38,734 nucleotides of DNA from CAZJQD01 sp964548165 [NCBI: uncultured bacterium] (GTDB lineage Bacteria; UBA8481), in the NCBI GenBank assembly GCA_964548165.1, contig CAZJQD010000010.1, forward strand, positions 1 to 38,734. The letters run 5' to 3'. The translations under genes were made by a program, and so were the position numbers. Shown here piece by piece: positions 16,317-24,501 of this stretch (positions within the stretch are counted from its first letter, which is position 1; every line of letters starts with the position of its first letter). The notes below the pieces were generated by a model. It ran no database searches. It was not told where the DNA came from and saw only the letters and a program-made list of their open reading frames with translations.

Positions 16317-17197
16317 CCAATTCCGCCAGCGGCATCAACTTCTGGGTGCGGCATGTCACCGCCACCGATTCCACCCAGGACCACCTCTTCCGCATGGCGC
16401 GCGCCATAACCTCGCCTCCCCCCACCGGCACCGTCGTCGTCGCCGATCGGCAGTCCCGGGGCCGGGGGCGCGAAGGCCGACAATGGCTCTCTCCAAGCGG
16501 GGGCCTCTACTTCTCCATCCTCGTCCACGAAGACGACCTCGCCGGGATCGGTCCCGCCGTCGCCGGGCACGCCCCCCTCCTCAAGCTCCCCCTCATCGCC
16601 GGCCTCGCCGTCGCCGATGCCGTGGTCTCCCACGGAGGCCAGGCCGCGATCAAGTGGCCCAACGACGTGATCGTTCCCGACGCCTCGGGCCGAGGCCGCA
16701 AGCTTGCCGGCATCCTCTGCGAGGCCAAGGAGGGACGCGTCGCGATCGGCGTCGGTGTCAACCTCGTCGAGGCCCCGCTCCCGACCGCCGCCGCCCTGGC
16801 CGAGCTCTTCCAGGCCCCCGACCAGCGTCCCGCGCGCGACGCCGTCCTCGAACGCATCCTCGCGGCCTTCGCCTCGAGGCTCGCGCGAACCGACACGGCA
16901 AGCGAAGTGGACGCGCGCCTCTGGCGCAAGGGCGACCGCGCCTTTCACAATGGGACGCCCATCGTGATCCAGGGCGTTGCCGAGAGCGGGGCCCTCGTCG
17001 CGCACACCGACAGGGGACTTCTCGAGATCATCTCCGGCGAGATCACGTTCGCCGACGACGCGTCGATCGCGGTCGACGCGTCGATCGCGGTCGACGCGGC
17101 GACCGCAGTCGACGCGGCGACCGCAGTCGACGCGGCGACCGCAGTCGACGCGGCGGCCTCGGCCGCCACAACCAACAACCCGGAGGCACACTCATGA
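16313..17197 (+). CDS. birA: Biotin--[acetyl-CoA-carboxylase] ligase, without DNA-binding domain
   Basis: 294 residues. BirA activates biotin with ATP and transfers it to a lysine of the biotin carboxyl carrier protein. Diagnostic motifs are VVVADRQSRGRGREGRQW, SPSGGLYFSILVH, AIKWPNDVIV and KLAGILCEAKEGRVAIGVGV. There is no N-terminal helix-turn-helix, so it cannot be the repressor form. The C-terminal domain ends near residue 246, and the last ~45 residues are a VDASIA/VDAATA tandem repeat followed by NNPEAHS, unusual for this enzyme. The GTG start overlaps the nadC stop, and the stop overlaps the acyl-CoA dehydrogenase start (ATGA at 17194-17197). Confidence 0.92.
   Translation: MTNSASGINFWVRHVTATDSTQDHLFRMARAITSPPPTGTVVVADRQSRGRGREGRQWLSPSGGLYFSILVHEDDLAGIGPAVAGHAPLLKLPLIAGLAVADAVVSHGGQAAIKWPNDVIVPDASGRGRKLAGILCEAKEGRVAIGVGVNLVEAPLPTAAALAELFQAPDQRPARDAVLERILAAFASRLARTDTASEVDARLWRKGDRAFHNGTPIVIQGVAESGALVAHTDRGLLEIISGEITFADDASIAVDASIAVDAATAVDAATAVDAATAVDAAASAATTNNPEAHS
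17054..17161 (+). repeat. 18-bp tandem repeat inside the 3' end of birA
   Basis: Six in-frame 18-bp units. The two first units end in gcgtcgatcgcg and encode DASIA; the next three share gtcgacgcggcgaccgca and encode VDAATA; the last is degenerate (VDAAAS). The three central units are identical, pointing to recent slippage or expansion. Unit length is a multiple of three, so copy-number change keeps birA in frame. Confidence 0.9.
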
Positions 17198-19020
17198 GCT
17201 CAATGCGGGATTCCATCGACGTGGCGGAAGCGGCGCGCGAGACCGAGTGGAAGCACCCCAGCTTCGCCGCCGGCATCTTCAGCGGTAATCTCGACCTGGA
17301 TCTCATCCTCCCCTATCCCGACGAAGCCGTCGCCGAGACCGCCGAAGGTGCCGCGTTCCTCGCGAAGCTCCGCGACTTCCTGGAGAAGAACGTCGACGGC
17401 GACCGCCACGACCGCGAGGGCAAGATCCAGCCCGAGGTCCTCGCCGGCCTCAAGAAGCTCGGGTGCTTTGGCATCAAGATCCCCAAGGAATACGGCGGCC
17501 TCGGGCTCGGCCAGACCACCTACAACCGCGCCGTCGCCCTCGTGGCCACCCGCTGCGCGTCCTCCGCCGTCTGGCTCTCCGCCCACCAGTCGATCGGCGT
17601 CCCCCAGCCTTTGAAGATGTTCGGCACACCCGAGCAGAAGAAGAAGTGGCTGCCCCGGCTCGCGGCCGGCGATGTCAGCGCGTTTGCCCTGACGGAACCC
17701 GATGTCGGCAGCGACCCGGCCCGCATGAAGACGACGGCAACCCCCATCGAGGACGGCGCCGCCTACCTCATCAACGGCGAAAAACTCTGGTGCACCAACG
17801 GCCCCGACGCCGACCTCCTCATCGTCATGGCGCGCACTCCCTCGATCGTCGTGAAGGGAAAAGAGAAGCCGCAGATCACGGCCTTCGTCGTCGAGGGCAA
17901 GTCGCCGGGATTCTCGGTCAAGCACCGGTGCGAGTTCATGGGCATCCGCGCCATCTCGAACGGGCTCCTCCAGTTCAAGGACGTCCGCGTTCCGAAGGAG
18001 AACATCATCCTGGGCGAAGGCAAGGGCCTCAAGCTCGCCCTCGCCACCCTGAACACCGGCCGCCTCACGCTCCCGGCCTGCTCCGCCGGCGCCGCCCGCC
18101 AGGCTCTCGCCTATGCCCGCCGCTGGGCCAAGGAACGCACGCAGTGGGGCCACCCGGTCGGCGACCACGACGCGATCGCGGGCATGCTCGCCTGGATGGC
18201 CGCTCGCGTCTTCGCCATGGACGCCGTCACGGAGTACGCGGCCGCGCTCGCCGATCGCGGCGGCGCCGACATCCGCCTCGAGGCCGCCATCGCGAAGTAT
18301 TTCGCCAGCGAGCAGGCCTGGCAGGTCGCCGACGAGGCGCTCCAGATTCGCGGCGGTCGCGGCTACGAGACTGCCAAGAGCCTGAAGGGCCGAGGCGAAC
18401 ACCCGTGGCCCATCGAACGCATCCTCCGCGATCTCCGGATCAACCGGATCATCGAGGGCTCCTCCGAGATCATGCACCTCTTCATCGCCCGCGAGGCCCT
18501 CGACCCTCACATGAAGGCCGCCGGTCCCCTGGCCGATCCCCGTAGTTCCCTGGCAGCCAAGCTGAAGGGCCTCATCGGCGCCGGGCTTCACTACGCCTGG
18601 TGGTACCCGACCCGGTTCGTGGCCGCCCCGCTCCCGGGGCTCGCTGACCTCCCCGAGGATCTCCGCGAGCACGCGTTGTACGTCGAGGAAGCATCGCGCC
18701 TCCTCGCGCGCCGCATCTTCTACGCCCTGGCCGCCAACGGTCCCAAGCTCGAGAGCCGCCAGCGAATCCTCTTCCGGTTCGTCGATGTCGGAACCTGGCT
18801 CTTCGCGATGATCGCCTCCGTCGGCCGCGCCGTCGCGCTCGAGAAAAAGGGCGACCAGGGCGCCGTCATGCTCGCGGACCTCTTCTGCCGCCGCGCCCGC
18901 CGGATCATCGAGAACGTCTACGCCGAGACCGGAGACAACACCGACGCCCTCGACCGCAGGGCGGCCCGCAAGCTCATGGACGGCGAACTGGAGTGGCTCG
19001 AGGCCAACGCGATCCTGTAG
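17194..19020 (+). CDS. Acyl-CoA dehydrogenase, long-chain type with C-terminal extension
   Basis: 608 residues, longer than the ~380 of short/medium-chain enzymes and close to VLCAD/FadE-like forms. Order: N-terminal helices; GCFGIKIPKEYGGLGLGQTT; FALTEPDVGSDPARMKTTAT (FAD/substrate segment); YLINGEKLWCTNGPDADLLI; RIIEGSSEIMHLFIAREAL, where Glu421 is the expected catalytic base. Residues of about 440-608 form the extra helical domain that in VLCAD-like enzymes supports membrane association or dimerisation. It would perform the first, FAD-dependent step of fatty-acid beta-oxidation. The ATG overlaps the birA stop; the longer frame upstream of 17194 is antisense-like noise within nadC/birA. No electron-transfer flavoprotein genes are nearby. 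Confidence 0.92.
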   Translation: MSSMRDSIDVAEAARETEWKHPSFAAGIFSGNLDLDLILPYPDEAVAETAEGAAFLAKLRDFLEKNVDGDRHDREGKIQPEVLAGLKKLGCFGIKIPKEYGGLGLGQTTYNRAVALVATRCASSAVWLSAHQSIGVPQPLKMFGTPEQKKKWLPRLAAGDVSAFALTEPDVGSDPARMKTTATPIEDGAAYLINGEKLWCTNGPDADLLIVMARTPSIVVKGKEKPQITAFVVEGKSPGFSVKHRCEFMGIRAISNGLLQFKDVRVPKENIILGEGKGLKLALATLNTGRLTLPACSAGAARQALAYARRWAKERTQWGHPVGDHDAIAGMLAWMAARVFAMDAVTEYAAALADRGGADIRLEAAIAKYFASEQAWQVADEALQIRGGRGYETAKSLKGRGEHPWPIERILRDLRINRIIEGSSEIMHLFIAREALDPHMKAAGPLADPRSSLAAKLKGLIGAGLHYAWWYPTRFVAAPLPGLADLPEDLREHALYVEEASRLLARRIFYALAANGPKLESRQRILFRFVDVGTWLFAMIASVGRAVALEKKGDQGAVMLADLFCRRARRIIENVYAETGDNTDALDRRAARKLMDGELEWLEANAIL

Positions 19021-19108
19021 CCCGCGCGGCGGATTCGAGGTCCGCGCCGGCCGCGGCCTGAATCTTCAAAAGTGGACGCAAACCGGTCCGACGGTGTAAC
19101 CTTCGGGC

Positions 19109-20551
19109 ATGCCGCGATTCCTGCCGTTCCGCGCCGTCTTCCCCATCCCGGTGGCCGGCGATTCCATCGCCGATCTCTGCACGCCCCAGTTCGACGAGCT
19201 CGACCTCGCCATGCGGCAGGAGCGGGCCGCGAAGCACCGGCACAACTTCGTGCGGTTCGAGAGCGGGCGCAACCTGCCCTCCGATCGCCCGAACGCCGAC
19301 CTCTACGCCCGCGCCGCCGCCGCGCTCCAGGAGACCTGGGCCGACAAGATGCTGGGCGAGGACCCCAAGGCCGCCTACTACCTCATGGAGATCGCCACCG
19401 CCAGTGGCGCGACCCGCGGGTTCGTGGGCATGCTCGAACTCCATTCGATCATCCAGCATTGCCCCACGGAACTGCACACCGAGGATGACGTCGCCGACCG
19501 GCTCTGGCAGTTGCAGACGCTCGAGCTCCAGACCGCCCCCGTCACGCTCGGCTATCGCGCCGCGGAAGAGACCGGGCACCAGCTCGACGGGATCGAGCAG
19601 GCCGTCATGAAGCAGAGACCGGTCCAACAGTTCACCACCTCGGACGGGATGAAGGTCACGCTCTGGCGCGTCGACCCCTCCGTGCACGAGCTCGAACCGC
19701 TCCTTTCCCGGAAGAAGACCATCATCCTCGACGGCGTCGCCCGCCTCGAGGCCGCCCGCAAGTTCGCCGCGCGGGCCGCCAAGTCGGATCCGGCTCCCTC
19801 GCCCTTCGCCACCTACAATTTCGTCCTGGCCTGGATGATCGATATCGACCATGAGCCGATCGAGTTCCGACCCTGGCACCGGGCTCTCCGTGCCGGCAGC
19901 GTCCCGGGCATCGACGGGCAGGAGCTCCTGGCGCGCCTCGAGGATTTCTTCGAGATCGAGCGCTACCAGCTCAAGACTCCCGGCGCGAAAGAGGCCGAGC
20001 TCGTCAACCTCCTCGACGAGATGGAGTTCATCGGCCGGCTCAATCACAGCTTCGGGCTCTACGTCGGCGACCGCGCCTATTACCTCATGTACCTCAGGGA
20101 CGCCGACGCCTACGAGCGGATGCTCAAGATTCCTCATTCCCGCCGCTGGAAGCGCCTCGATATCGCCGTCCTGCACGGCATCGTCTTCGAAGACACCCTG
20201 GGAATCGGGTGGACCGCGCCGCAGGACCTCGAGAAGGTCATCACCCCGCTCGTTCCCAAGGACGGCGTGTCCCTCGTCGATGAAGGTTTCGCCGACGCCG
20301 TGTTGCTCCTCAACCCGCCCCAGCCCGCGCACATCCTCGAGATCGCCGAGGCCGGGGAGCCTTTGCCCCCCCGCTCCGCGCTTCTCGAGCGCCGGCCGCT
20401 CGTCGGTCCCCTGATGGTCAGCGTCGGGCCACACCGTTCGGTCGGCGATGACGTCGTGATGAAGCAGGGTTCCGATAAGCCCGCACACACGCGTGTGGCA
20501 GGCAAGCCCAACGGGCGCCCCGCGCCACGATCCTCCGCCCGCCGCCGCTAG
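19109..20551 (+). CDS. DUF1015 family protein
   Basis: 480 residues. PFRAVFPIPVAGDSIADLCTP at the start, NFVRFESGRNLPSDRPNADLYARAA, a YYLMEIATASGATRGFVGML segment and LHTEDDVADRLWQLQ follow the DUF1015 pattern (in the family: a dR-P region, then a YxxE-GxR-GfiG segment, then H-E-T). A conserved later part reads FNTYNFVLAWMIDID-like sequence and DIAVLHGIVFEDTLGI. The biochemical role of the family is not established. The C-terminus ends in a basic tail rich in Arg, Pro and Ser. The 88-bp gap upstream has no clear promoter. aroB begins 17 nt downstream. Confidence 0.8.
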   Translation: MPRFLPFRAVFPIPVAGDSIADLCTPQFDELDLAMRQERAAKHRHNFVRFESGRNLPSDRPNADLYARAAAALQETWADKMLGEDPKAAYYLMEIATASGATRGFVGMLELHSIIQHCPTELHTEDDVADRLWQLQTLELQTAPVTLGYRAAEETGHQLDGIEQAVMKQRPVQQFTTSDGMKVTLWRVDPSVHELEPLLSRKKTIILDGVARLEAARKFAARAAKSDPAPSPFATYNFVLAWMIDIDHEPIEFRPWHRALRAGSVPGIDGQELLARLEDFFEIERYQLKTPGAKEAELVNLLDEMEFIGRLNHSFGLYVGDRAYYLMYLRDADAYERMLKIPHSRRWKRLDIAVLHGIVFEDTLGIGWTAPQDLEKVITPLVPKDGVSLVDEGFADAVLLLNPPQPAHILEIAEAGEPLPPRSALLERRPLVGPLMVSVGPHRSVGDDVVMKQGSDKPAHTRVAGKPNGRPAPRSSARRR

Positions 20552-20568
20552 GCCAGGGAACGATCCCG

Positions 20569-21624
20569 GTGACGACCATGATCCCCGTCCGGATTCCCGG
20601 CGGTCGCGCCTACCCCGTCTCCATCGGTAACGGGCTGGACCTGGAGACCATCGTCGCCAGCGTTCTCGGCGATCGCCGCGTGCTCCTGGTGCACGATGGC
20701 CGCGTGAAACCGCCGCGCATCCCCGGGTGGCGGCTCCTCAAGCTCCCCGGTGGCGAACCCTCCAAGACCTTTGCCTCGTGGCGCCGCATCCTCGACGCCT
20801 GCATCGCCCTCGATGACGGCTCTCCCCTTGCCCTCGTCGCGCTCGGCGGCGGTGCTGTCGGCGATGCCGTCGGCTTCGCCGCGGCCAGCTACCGCCGGGG
20901 CGTGCCCTTCGTCCAGGCCCCCACGACACTTCTTGCGATGGTCGATGCCTCGGTCGGCGGCAAGACCGCCATCAACCATCCCCGCGCCAAGAATATGATC
21001 GGCGCCTTCCACCAACCGTACGCCGTCGTCGCCGACCTCGATCGCCTCGGGACTCTCCCGGCGCGCCAGTTCCGGAGCGGCCTGGCGGAGGTCATCAAGC
21101 ACGGGATCATCGGCGACCCGACGCTCTTTGCGCGCATGGAACGAGCTCCCGGCGACTTCCGGCGCGCCGACGCTCCCGGAGTCTCTATCGCCGTCGAGCG
21201 ATCCGTTCGGCTCAAGGCGGCCGTGGTGGCGCGCGACGAGCGCGAGACGAAGGGTGTCCGGGAAGCGCTCAACTTCGGCCACACGCTCGGTCATGCCATC
21301 GAGGCCGTCCACAACTACAAGGGCTGGCTCCACGGGGAGGCGGTCGCCGTCGGGCTCGTCGCCGCCGCGCGCATAAGCGCGCAGCTGGTCGGCTTCCGTG
21401 ACGCCGATCGCGTCGAGTCCGCCACCGCCGCGCTGGGACTGCCGGTCCGCCTGCGGGGCGAGAGCGCCACGAAACTGCTCGCCGCCACCCGCCTCGACAA
21501 GAAGCGACGCACGGGGCGCCTGCGCCTCACGCTCGTCGACCGCATCGGCCGATTCCGCGTTGTCGATGGGGTCGATGATAAACTCTTTCTCTCTATCGCT
21601 TGCGAACTGGGGGCCAGCCGATGA
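20569..21624 (+). CDS. aroB: 3-dehydroquinate synthase
   Basis: 351 residues. AroB cyclises DAHP to 3-dehydroquinate, the second shikimate-pathway step, using NAD+ and a metal. Visible motifs are LVALGGGAVGDAVGFAAASY, PTTLLAMVDASVGGKTAINH, KNMIGAFHQPYAVVADL, SGLAEVIKHGIIGDP (metal ligand Glu), NFGHTLGHAIEAVHNYKGWL and HGEAVAVGLVAAA (metal-binding His residues). The GTG start at 20569 has AGGGA 8-10 nt upstream; ATG 20578 is the alternative and loses three residues. The stop overlaps the next start as ATGA (21621-21624). No other shikimate gene lies in the window. Confidence 0.94.
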   Translation: MTTMIPVRIPGGRAYPVSIGNGLDLETIVASVLGDRRVLLVHDGRVKPPRIPGWRLLKLPGGEPSKTFASWRRILDACIALDDGSPLALVALGGGAVGDAVGFAAASYRRGVPFVQAPTTLLAMVDASVGGKTAINHPRAKNMIGAFHQPYAVVADLDRLGTLPARQFRSGLAEVIKHGIIGDPTLFARMERAPGDFRRADAPGVSIAVERSVRLKAAVVARDERETKGVREALNFGHTLGHAIEAVHNYKGWLHGEAVAVGLVAAARISAQLVGFRDADRVESATAALGLPVRLRGESATKLLAATRLDKKRRTGRLRLTLVDRIGRFRVVDGVDDKLFLSIACELGASR

Positions 21625-21788
21625 CCGGAACGGAAATTATCGGGATCCTGGTCGCCGCCGTCGTCTTCGTCGTCGCCCTCAAGGTCCTCTGGTGGGCGTT
21701 CAAGAAGACCATGAAGATGGCCTTCTACGCCGGTGTTCTCCTCCTCGTCCTGGCCGCGGCCGGGACCGCCTGGTGGTATTTCGGCTGA
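21621..21788 (+). CDS. Small two-helix membrane protein
   Basis: 55 residues. MTGTEIIGILVAAVVFVVAL and AFYAGVLLLVLAAAGTAWWY are two membrane helices separated by a basic stretch (WWAFKKTMKM), so both termini probably face the periplasm. It is translationally coupled to aroB through ATGA, which supports it as a real gene. I do not recognise a family. Confidence 0.65.
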   Translation: MTGTEIIGILVAAVVFVVALKVLWWAFKKTMKMAFYAGVLLLVLAAAGTAWWYFG

Positions 21789-21831
21789 GAACGCTCGCGG
21801 GGCACAACCTTTCCGGGTCGGGCGCCGTCTA

Positions 21832-22605
21832 ATGGGCGTGACGACAAGACCGTTCCAAAACGCCTCCCCCCTGGGCCGATCCCGGTCCTTGGCCCTGACC
21901 ATCGCGACGATCACCGCGATGGCCGTCCTCTTCGAGCCCTCGCATGCCGAGGCGCCCCCGGTTCCAGCAGAGACAGCGCCCGCCGCGACGGCGGCCGCGA
22001 CGGCGGCCGCGACAGACCCGCACCTCGCCGCCCTCGACGCGGAACGCCGGACGTTACGCTCCCTGTCGTTTCGCGCGCAGATCGCCACGCCCAAGGCGGG
22101 CGGCCGCTGGGGGCGCTCCACGCTCAACTTCGCCTGGCAAGCTCCGCGGTCGTGGAAGAGCGAGCTCATCATGGGGATCGAAGGCAGGCTCGTCACCGTG
22201 GCTGATGGACAGCGGATCTGGCAGCACGAGACGCGCACGCGCCGCGTCTACGTCCAGGACCAGGATCGATCACTCGTCCAGCTCCGCACCCACGGCCCCG
22301 TCGATCCGATCTCGGCCCTGGCCTCCCCGCAGATCCCGCTCGCCGACCTCTTCCGCGTCACGGCCTCGGAGGATTCCGGGCCCCACCGCATCCTCACCCT
22401 CGTGCCGCGTCGCACCGTTCCCGGCTACGACCAACTGCGCCTGGCGCTCACCAGCGGGGGCACGCCCGCCTGGGCCGAGAGCGTCCGGACCGGGCGGCTC
22501 GTCGCCCGCGTCACCTTCAGCGAGTGGCGCCGCAATCCCAGCCTCTCGCCCGCTCTCTTTCGCTTCACGCCTCCCCGCGGAATCACCCCAACCATCATCC
22601 CCTGA
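21832..22605 (+). CDS. LolA-like outer-membrane lipoprotein carrier
   Basis: 257 residues. A signal peptide (SLALTIATITAMAVLFEPSH, AEA) is followed by an Ala/Thr-rich linker. The rest has the LolA/LolB half-barrel layout: RSLSFRAQIATPKAGGRWGR, STLNFAWQAPRSWKSELI, VTVADGQRIWQHETRTRRVY, a DPISALASPQIPL segment and RNPSLSPALFRFTPPRGITP, where FxFxPPxGxxx resembles the LolA ending. It would shuttle or bind lipoproteins in the periplasm; the family assignment rests on overall pattern, not on a sharp motif. ATG 21832 was chosen because it starts the signal peptide. It lies 43 nt after the small membrane protein. Confidence 0.68.
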   Translation: MGVTTRPFQNASPLGRSRSLALTIATITAMAVLFEPSHAEAPPVPAETAPAATAAATAAATDPHLAALDAERRTLRSLSFRAQIATPKAGGRWGRSTLNFAWQAPRSWKSELIMGIEGRLVTVADGQRIWQHETRTRRVYVQDQDRSLVQLRTHGPVDPISALASPQIPLADLFRVTASEDSGPHRILTLVPRRTVPGYDQLRLALTSGGTPAWAESVRTGRLVARVTFSEWRRNPSLSPALFRFTPPRGITPTIIP

Positions 22606-22651
22606 TCCCTTCGACTCCATGCAAACCTGCACAAACCTGGACCAGGGACAA

Positions 22652-22838
22652 GATTGAACCACGGAGACACAGAGGCACGGAGAAAGTCAAAAACAGGATC
22701 GGGAAAAGAACCGGAACCAAGGAGAAATCCGAATCGAGATCGGATAGGCGGATGCGTAAGACGGCGGCGAGTTTGAGATTCCGCATCTCCATCGGTTCGC
22801 TTCTCCTCCGTGTCTCCGTGTCTCCACGGTTATTACCC
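22652..22838. repeat. Palindromic element E, copy 1
   Basis: Non-coding imperfect palindrome of about 187 bp. The left arm (22653-22684) contains AACCACGGAGACACAGAGGC and GGAGAA; the right arm (22802-22837) contains TTCTCC, CCGTGTCTCCGTGTCTCC and ACGGTTATTAC, its near-complement. The middle is more AT-rich than neighbouring genes. It lies between the LolA-like gene and the porin. Its outermost ends lack the CTAR-CC termini of copies 2 and 4, so it may be truncated. Its inner part aligns best with copy 4 in the reverse direction. The rest of the 380-bp gap (22606-22651, 22839-22985) holds only the porin ribosome site. Confidence 0.8.
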
Positions 22839-22985
22839 TGAATATTCCACGCTAACCTTTCCTCAATATCGCTCGCACGGTGTCGAAGAGTCTTGGTGGG
22901 AGTTCCGGAGCGATCCGGGCGCCCGCGATCGCAGCCACGCCGGACGCTTTTGGCAAGGCGCGAACCCCTCTCCGAGGTGAGCCTC

Positions 22986-24281
22986 ATGCTTCGTCGTCAC
23001 TCTTCCCGGCGCCCCTTCGCGGCCCGCGTTCTTCTTGCTGCCGCTGTTCCCTGCCTGGCCGCGCTCCTCGCCGGGGGTCCTGCCGCGACCCCGGCTGCCG
23101 CGATGAAGCTCTACCGCGACACCGCCACCGGCGCCGTCTACTCGACGCCAGGAGAGGGGCGCACGGAGTACAAGCCCTTCGGGCTCGATATCGGCTTCCA
23201 GTTCTTCCTGCAGTACGACCTGGAGCTCGAGGATCGCAACCAGCCCGCCGCGGCACCCTATGCCCTCAAGAACACGACCACGTCCCCCTACGATAACTTC
23301 TCGGCGACCCGCACCATCGTCGACATTCGCCGCGCCTTCTCGAAGAACTTCCGCACGCGCCTCGTCCTCGACACGCGCGGAACGTCCCAGCCGGCCGCCG
23401 GTCACTCCTACAACGTCTACGTGCGCCACGTGTACGGCGAGTTCGACGCGCCGTCCCTGGTCTCCACCTTCACCTTCGGCGAGATCGGCCTCCCGCTCGT
23501 TCCCTACAACGACGGCTTCTGGGGCTTCCGGGTCCAGGGCACGGATTTCCTGGAGCGCGAGGGACTCCTGACGTCCGCGGACTGGGGGCTGGGCTGGAGC
23601 TATAATCCGCCGCAGGTTCCGATCGTCTGGCACTCGACCTTCACGAACGGCGAGGGCCGCACCACGCCCGAGATGAACTCCGGGAAGAGCTTCGAGTCGC
23701 GGCTTACCTGGACCACGCCCGTCGACGGGCTGACGCTGACCGGCGGCCTCAACTACGCGACGGGAGGCAACGAGGCCGGGCCGGCCGCCGGCGCCATCAA
23801 CACGGGCGTCAACGTGCGCCAGATCCGCTGGGTGGGCCAGGCGCTCTTCAAACAGCCGTCCTGGCGCATCGGCGCCACGTACGCGTGGGCCGAGGACGAG
23901 GCGAACACCTACGCCAACGCCGCCCTCCTCCTCTCCAACAGCTCCGCCAACATGAACCGGCAGTCCGTGCCCGCGACCGGCTACGCCATCAACGCGATCA
24001 AGGGCCACGGATGGTCGCTGATGGGAGCGGCCGCGGTCCCGTCGACCAAGTGGACGATCCTGGGGCGATTCGACTGGTACGATCCCGCGCACCACGTCCC
24101 GGACAACGAGCACACCCGCGTCATTCTCGGGCCCGCCTACAAGGTCAACGACTGGATGACGCTGGTGGCGACCTACGAGGCCCTCGACTTCGAAGCCGGC
24201 GCGGAAGCGGCCAGCGGAGCGAACACCACCAACGCCTTCGACCAGTCAAGGCTCCTGGTGCAAGCCGAGATCAAGTTCTAA
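22986..24281 (+). CDS. Outer-membrane porin-like beta-barrel protein
   Basis: 431 residues. ATG 22986 has a strong GAGGTGA site 5-11 nt upstream and starts a signal peptide (MLRRHSSRRPFAARVLLAAA to about AAA at residue 38); the open frame to 22893 is rejected. The mature part is a chain of alternating amphipathic strands rich in Tyr, Trp and Gly (FGLDIGFQFFLQYDLELEDR, RLVLDTRGTSQPAAGHSYNV, KWTILGRFDWYDP) and ends ...VQAEIKF, with the terminal Phe recognised by the BAM complex. It is probably a 14-18-strand porin of the phosphate-selective/maltoporin-like class. It faces the sugar ABC transporter operon and could supply its substrate. Its TAA stop falls in the end of element E copy 2. Confidence 0.8.
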   Translation: MLRRHSSRRPFAARVLLAAAVPCLAALLAGGPAATPAAAMKLYRDTATGAVYSTPGEGRTEYKPFGLDIGFQFFLQYDLELEDRNQPAAAPYALKNTTTSPYDNFSATRTIVDIRRAFSKNFRTRLVLDTRGTSQPAAGHSYNVYVRHVYGEFDAPSLVSTFTFGEIGLPLVPYNDGFWGFRVQGTDFLEREGLLTSADWGLGWSYNPPQVPIVWHSTFTNGEGRTTPEMNSGKSFESRLTWTTPVDGLTLTGGLNYATGGNEAGPAAGAINTGVNVRQIRWVGQALFKQPSWRIGATYAWAEDEANTYANAALLLSNSSANMNRQSVPATGYAINAIKGHGWSLMGAAAVPSTKWTILGRFDWYDPAHHVPDNEHTRVILGPAYKVNDWMTLVATYEALDFEAGAEAASGANTTNAFDQSRLLVQAEIKF

Positions 24282-24501
24282 CCCTGTTCATTCGCACATT
24301 TCACCACGGAGAACACAGAGGACACAGAGAAAGCCGATACGGGGGCGAAGACTAAACATTGGCGATTCAAACCGATTCTGTTTCAGCAACATGCTGTGGT
24401 AGAAGAAGAGGCGCTGCTTGTTGGTCAGAATTCTTCTCTTCTGCCTGCCTCTGCGGTCTCTGTGATCTCTGTGGTGCGATCCTATGAATAAACCAGGCTA
24501 G
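24278..24501. repeat. Palindromic element E, copy 2, between two convergent genes
   Basis: Non-coding 224-bp imperfect palindrome filling the whole gap between convergent genes. The left end reads CTAACCCTGTTCATTCGCAC then CACCACGGAGAACACAGAGG; the right end, on the minus strand, reads CTAGCCTGGTTTATTC then CGCACCACAGAGATCACAGA. CTAA and CTAG are mirror-image termini. The TAA is the stop of the porin gene and the TAG is the stop of the minus-strand permease gene. The interior has no significant open frame. Confidence 0.85.

Noticed and set aside
17054-17161. CRISPR or iteron array
   Set aside because: The 18-bp units are contiguous, in frame with birA and encode a regular hexapeptide; there are no spacers.
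16012-17193. 394-codon extension upstream of the acyl-CoA dehydrogenase
   Set aside because: This part is out of frame with nadC and birA, is Arg/Pro/Ser-rich, and the dehydrogenase has its own ATG overlapping the birA stop.
22652-22838. CRISPR-like array of CCGTGTCTC / CACGGAGAC units
   Set aside because: Units are short, unequal and arranged as inverted arms, with no spacers of regular length and no cas genes.
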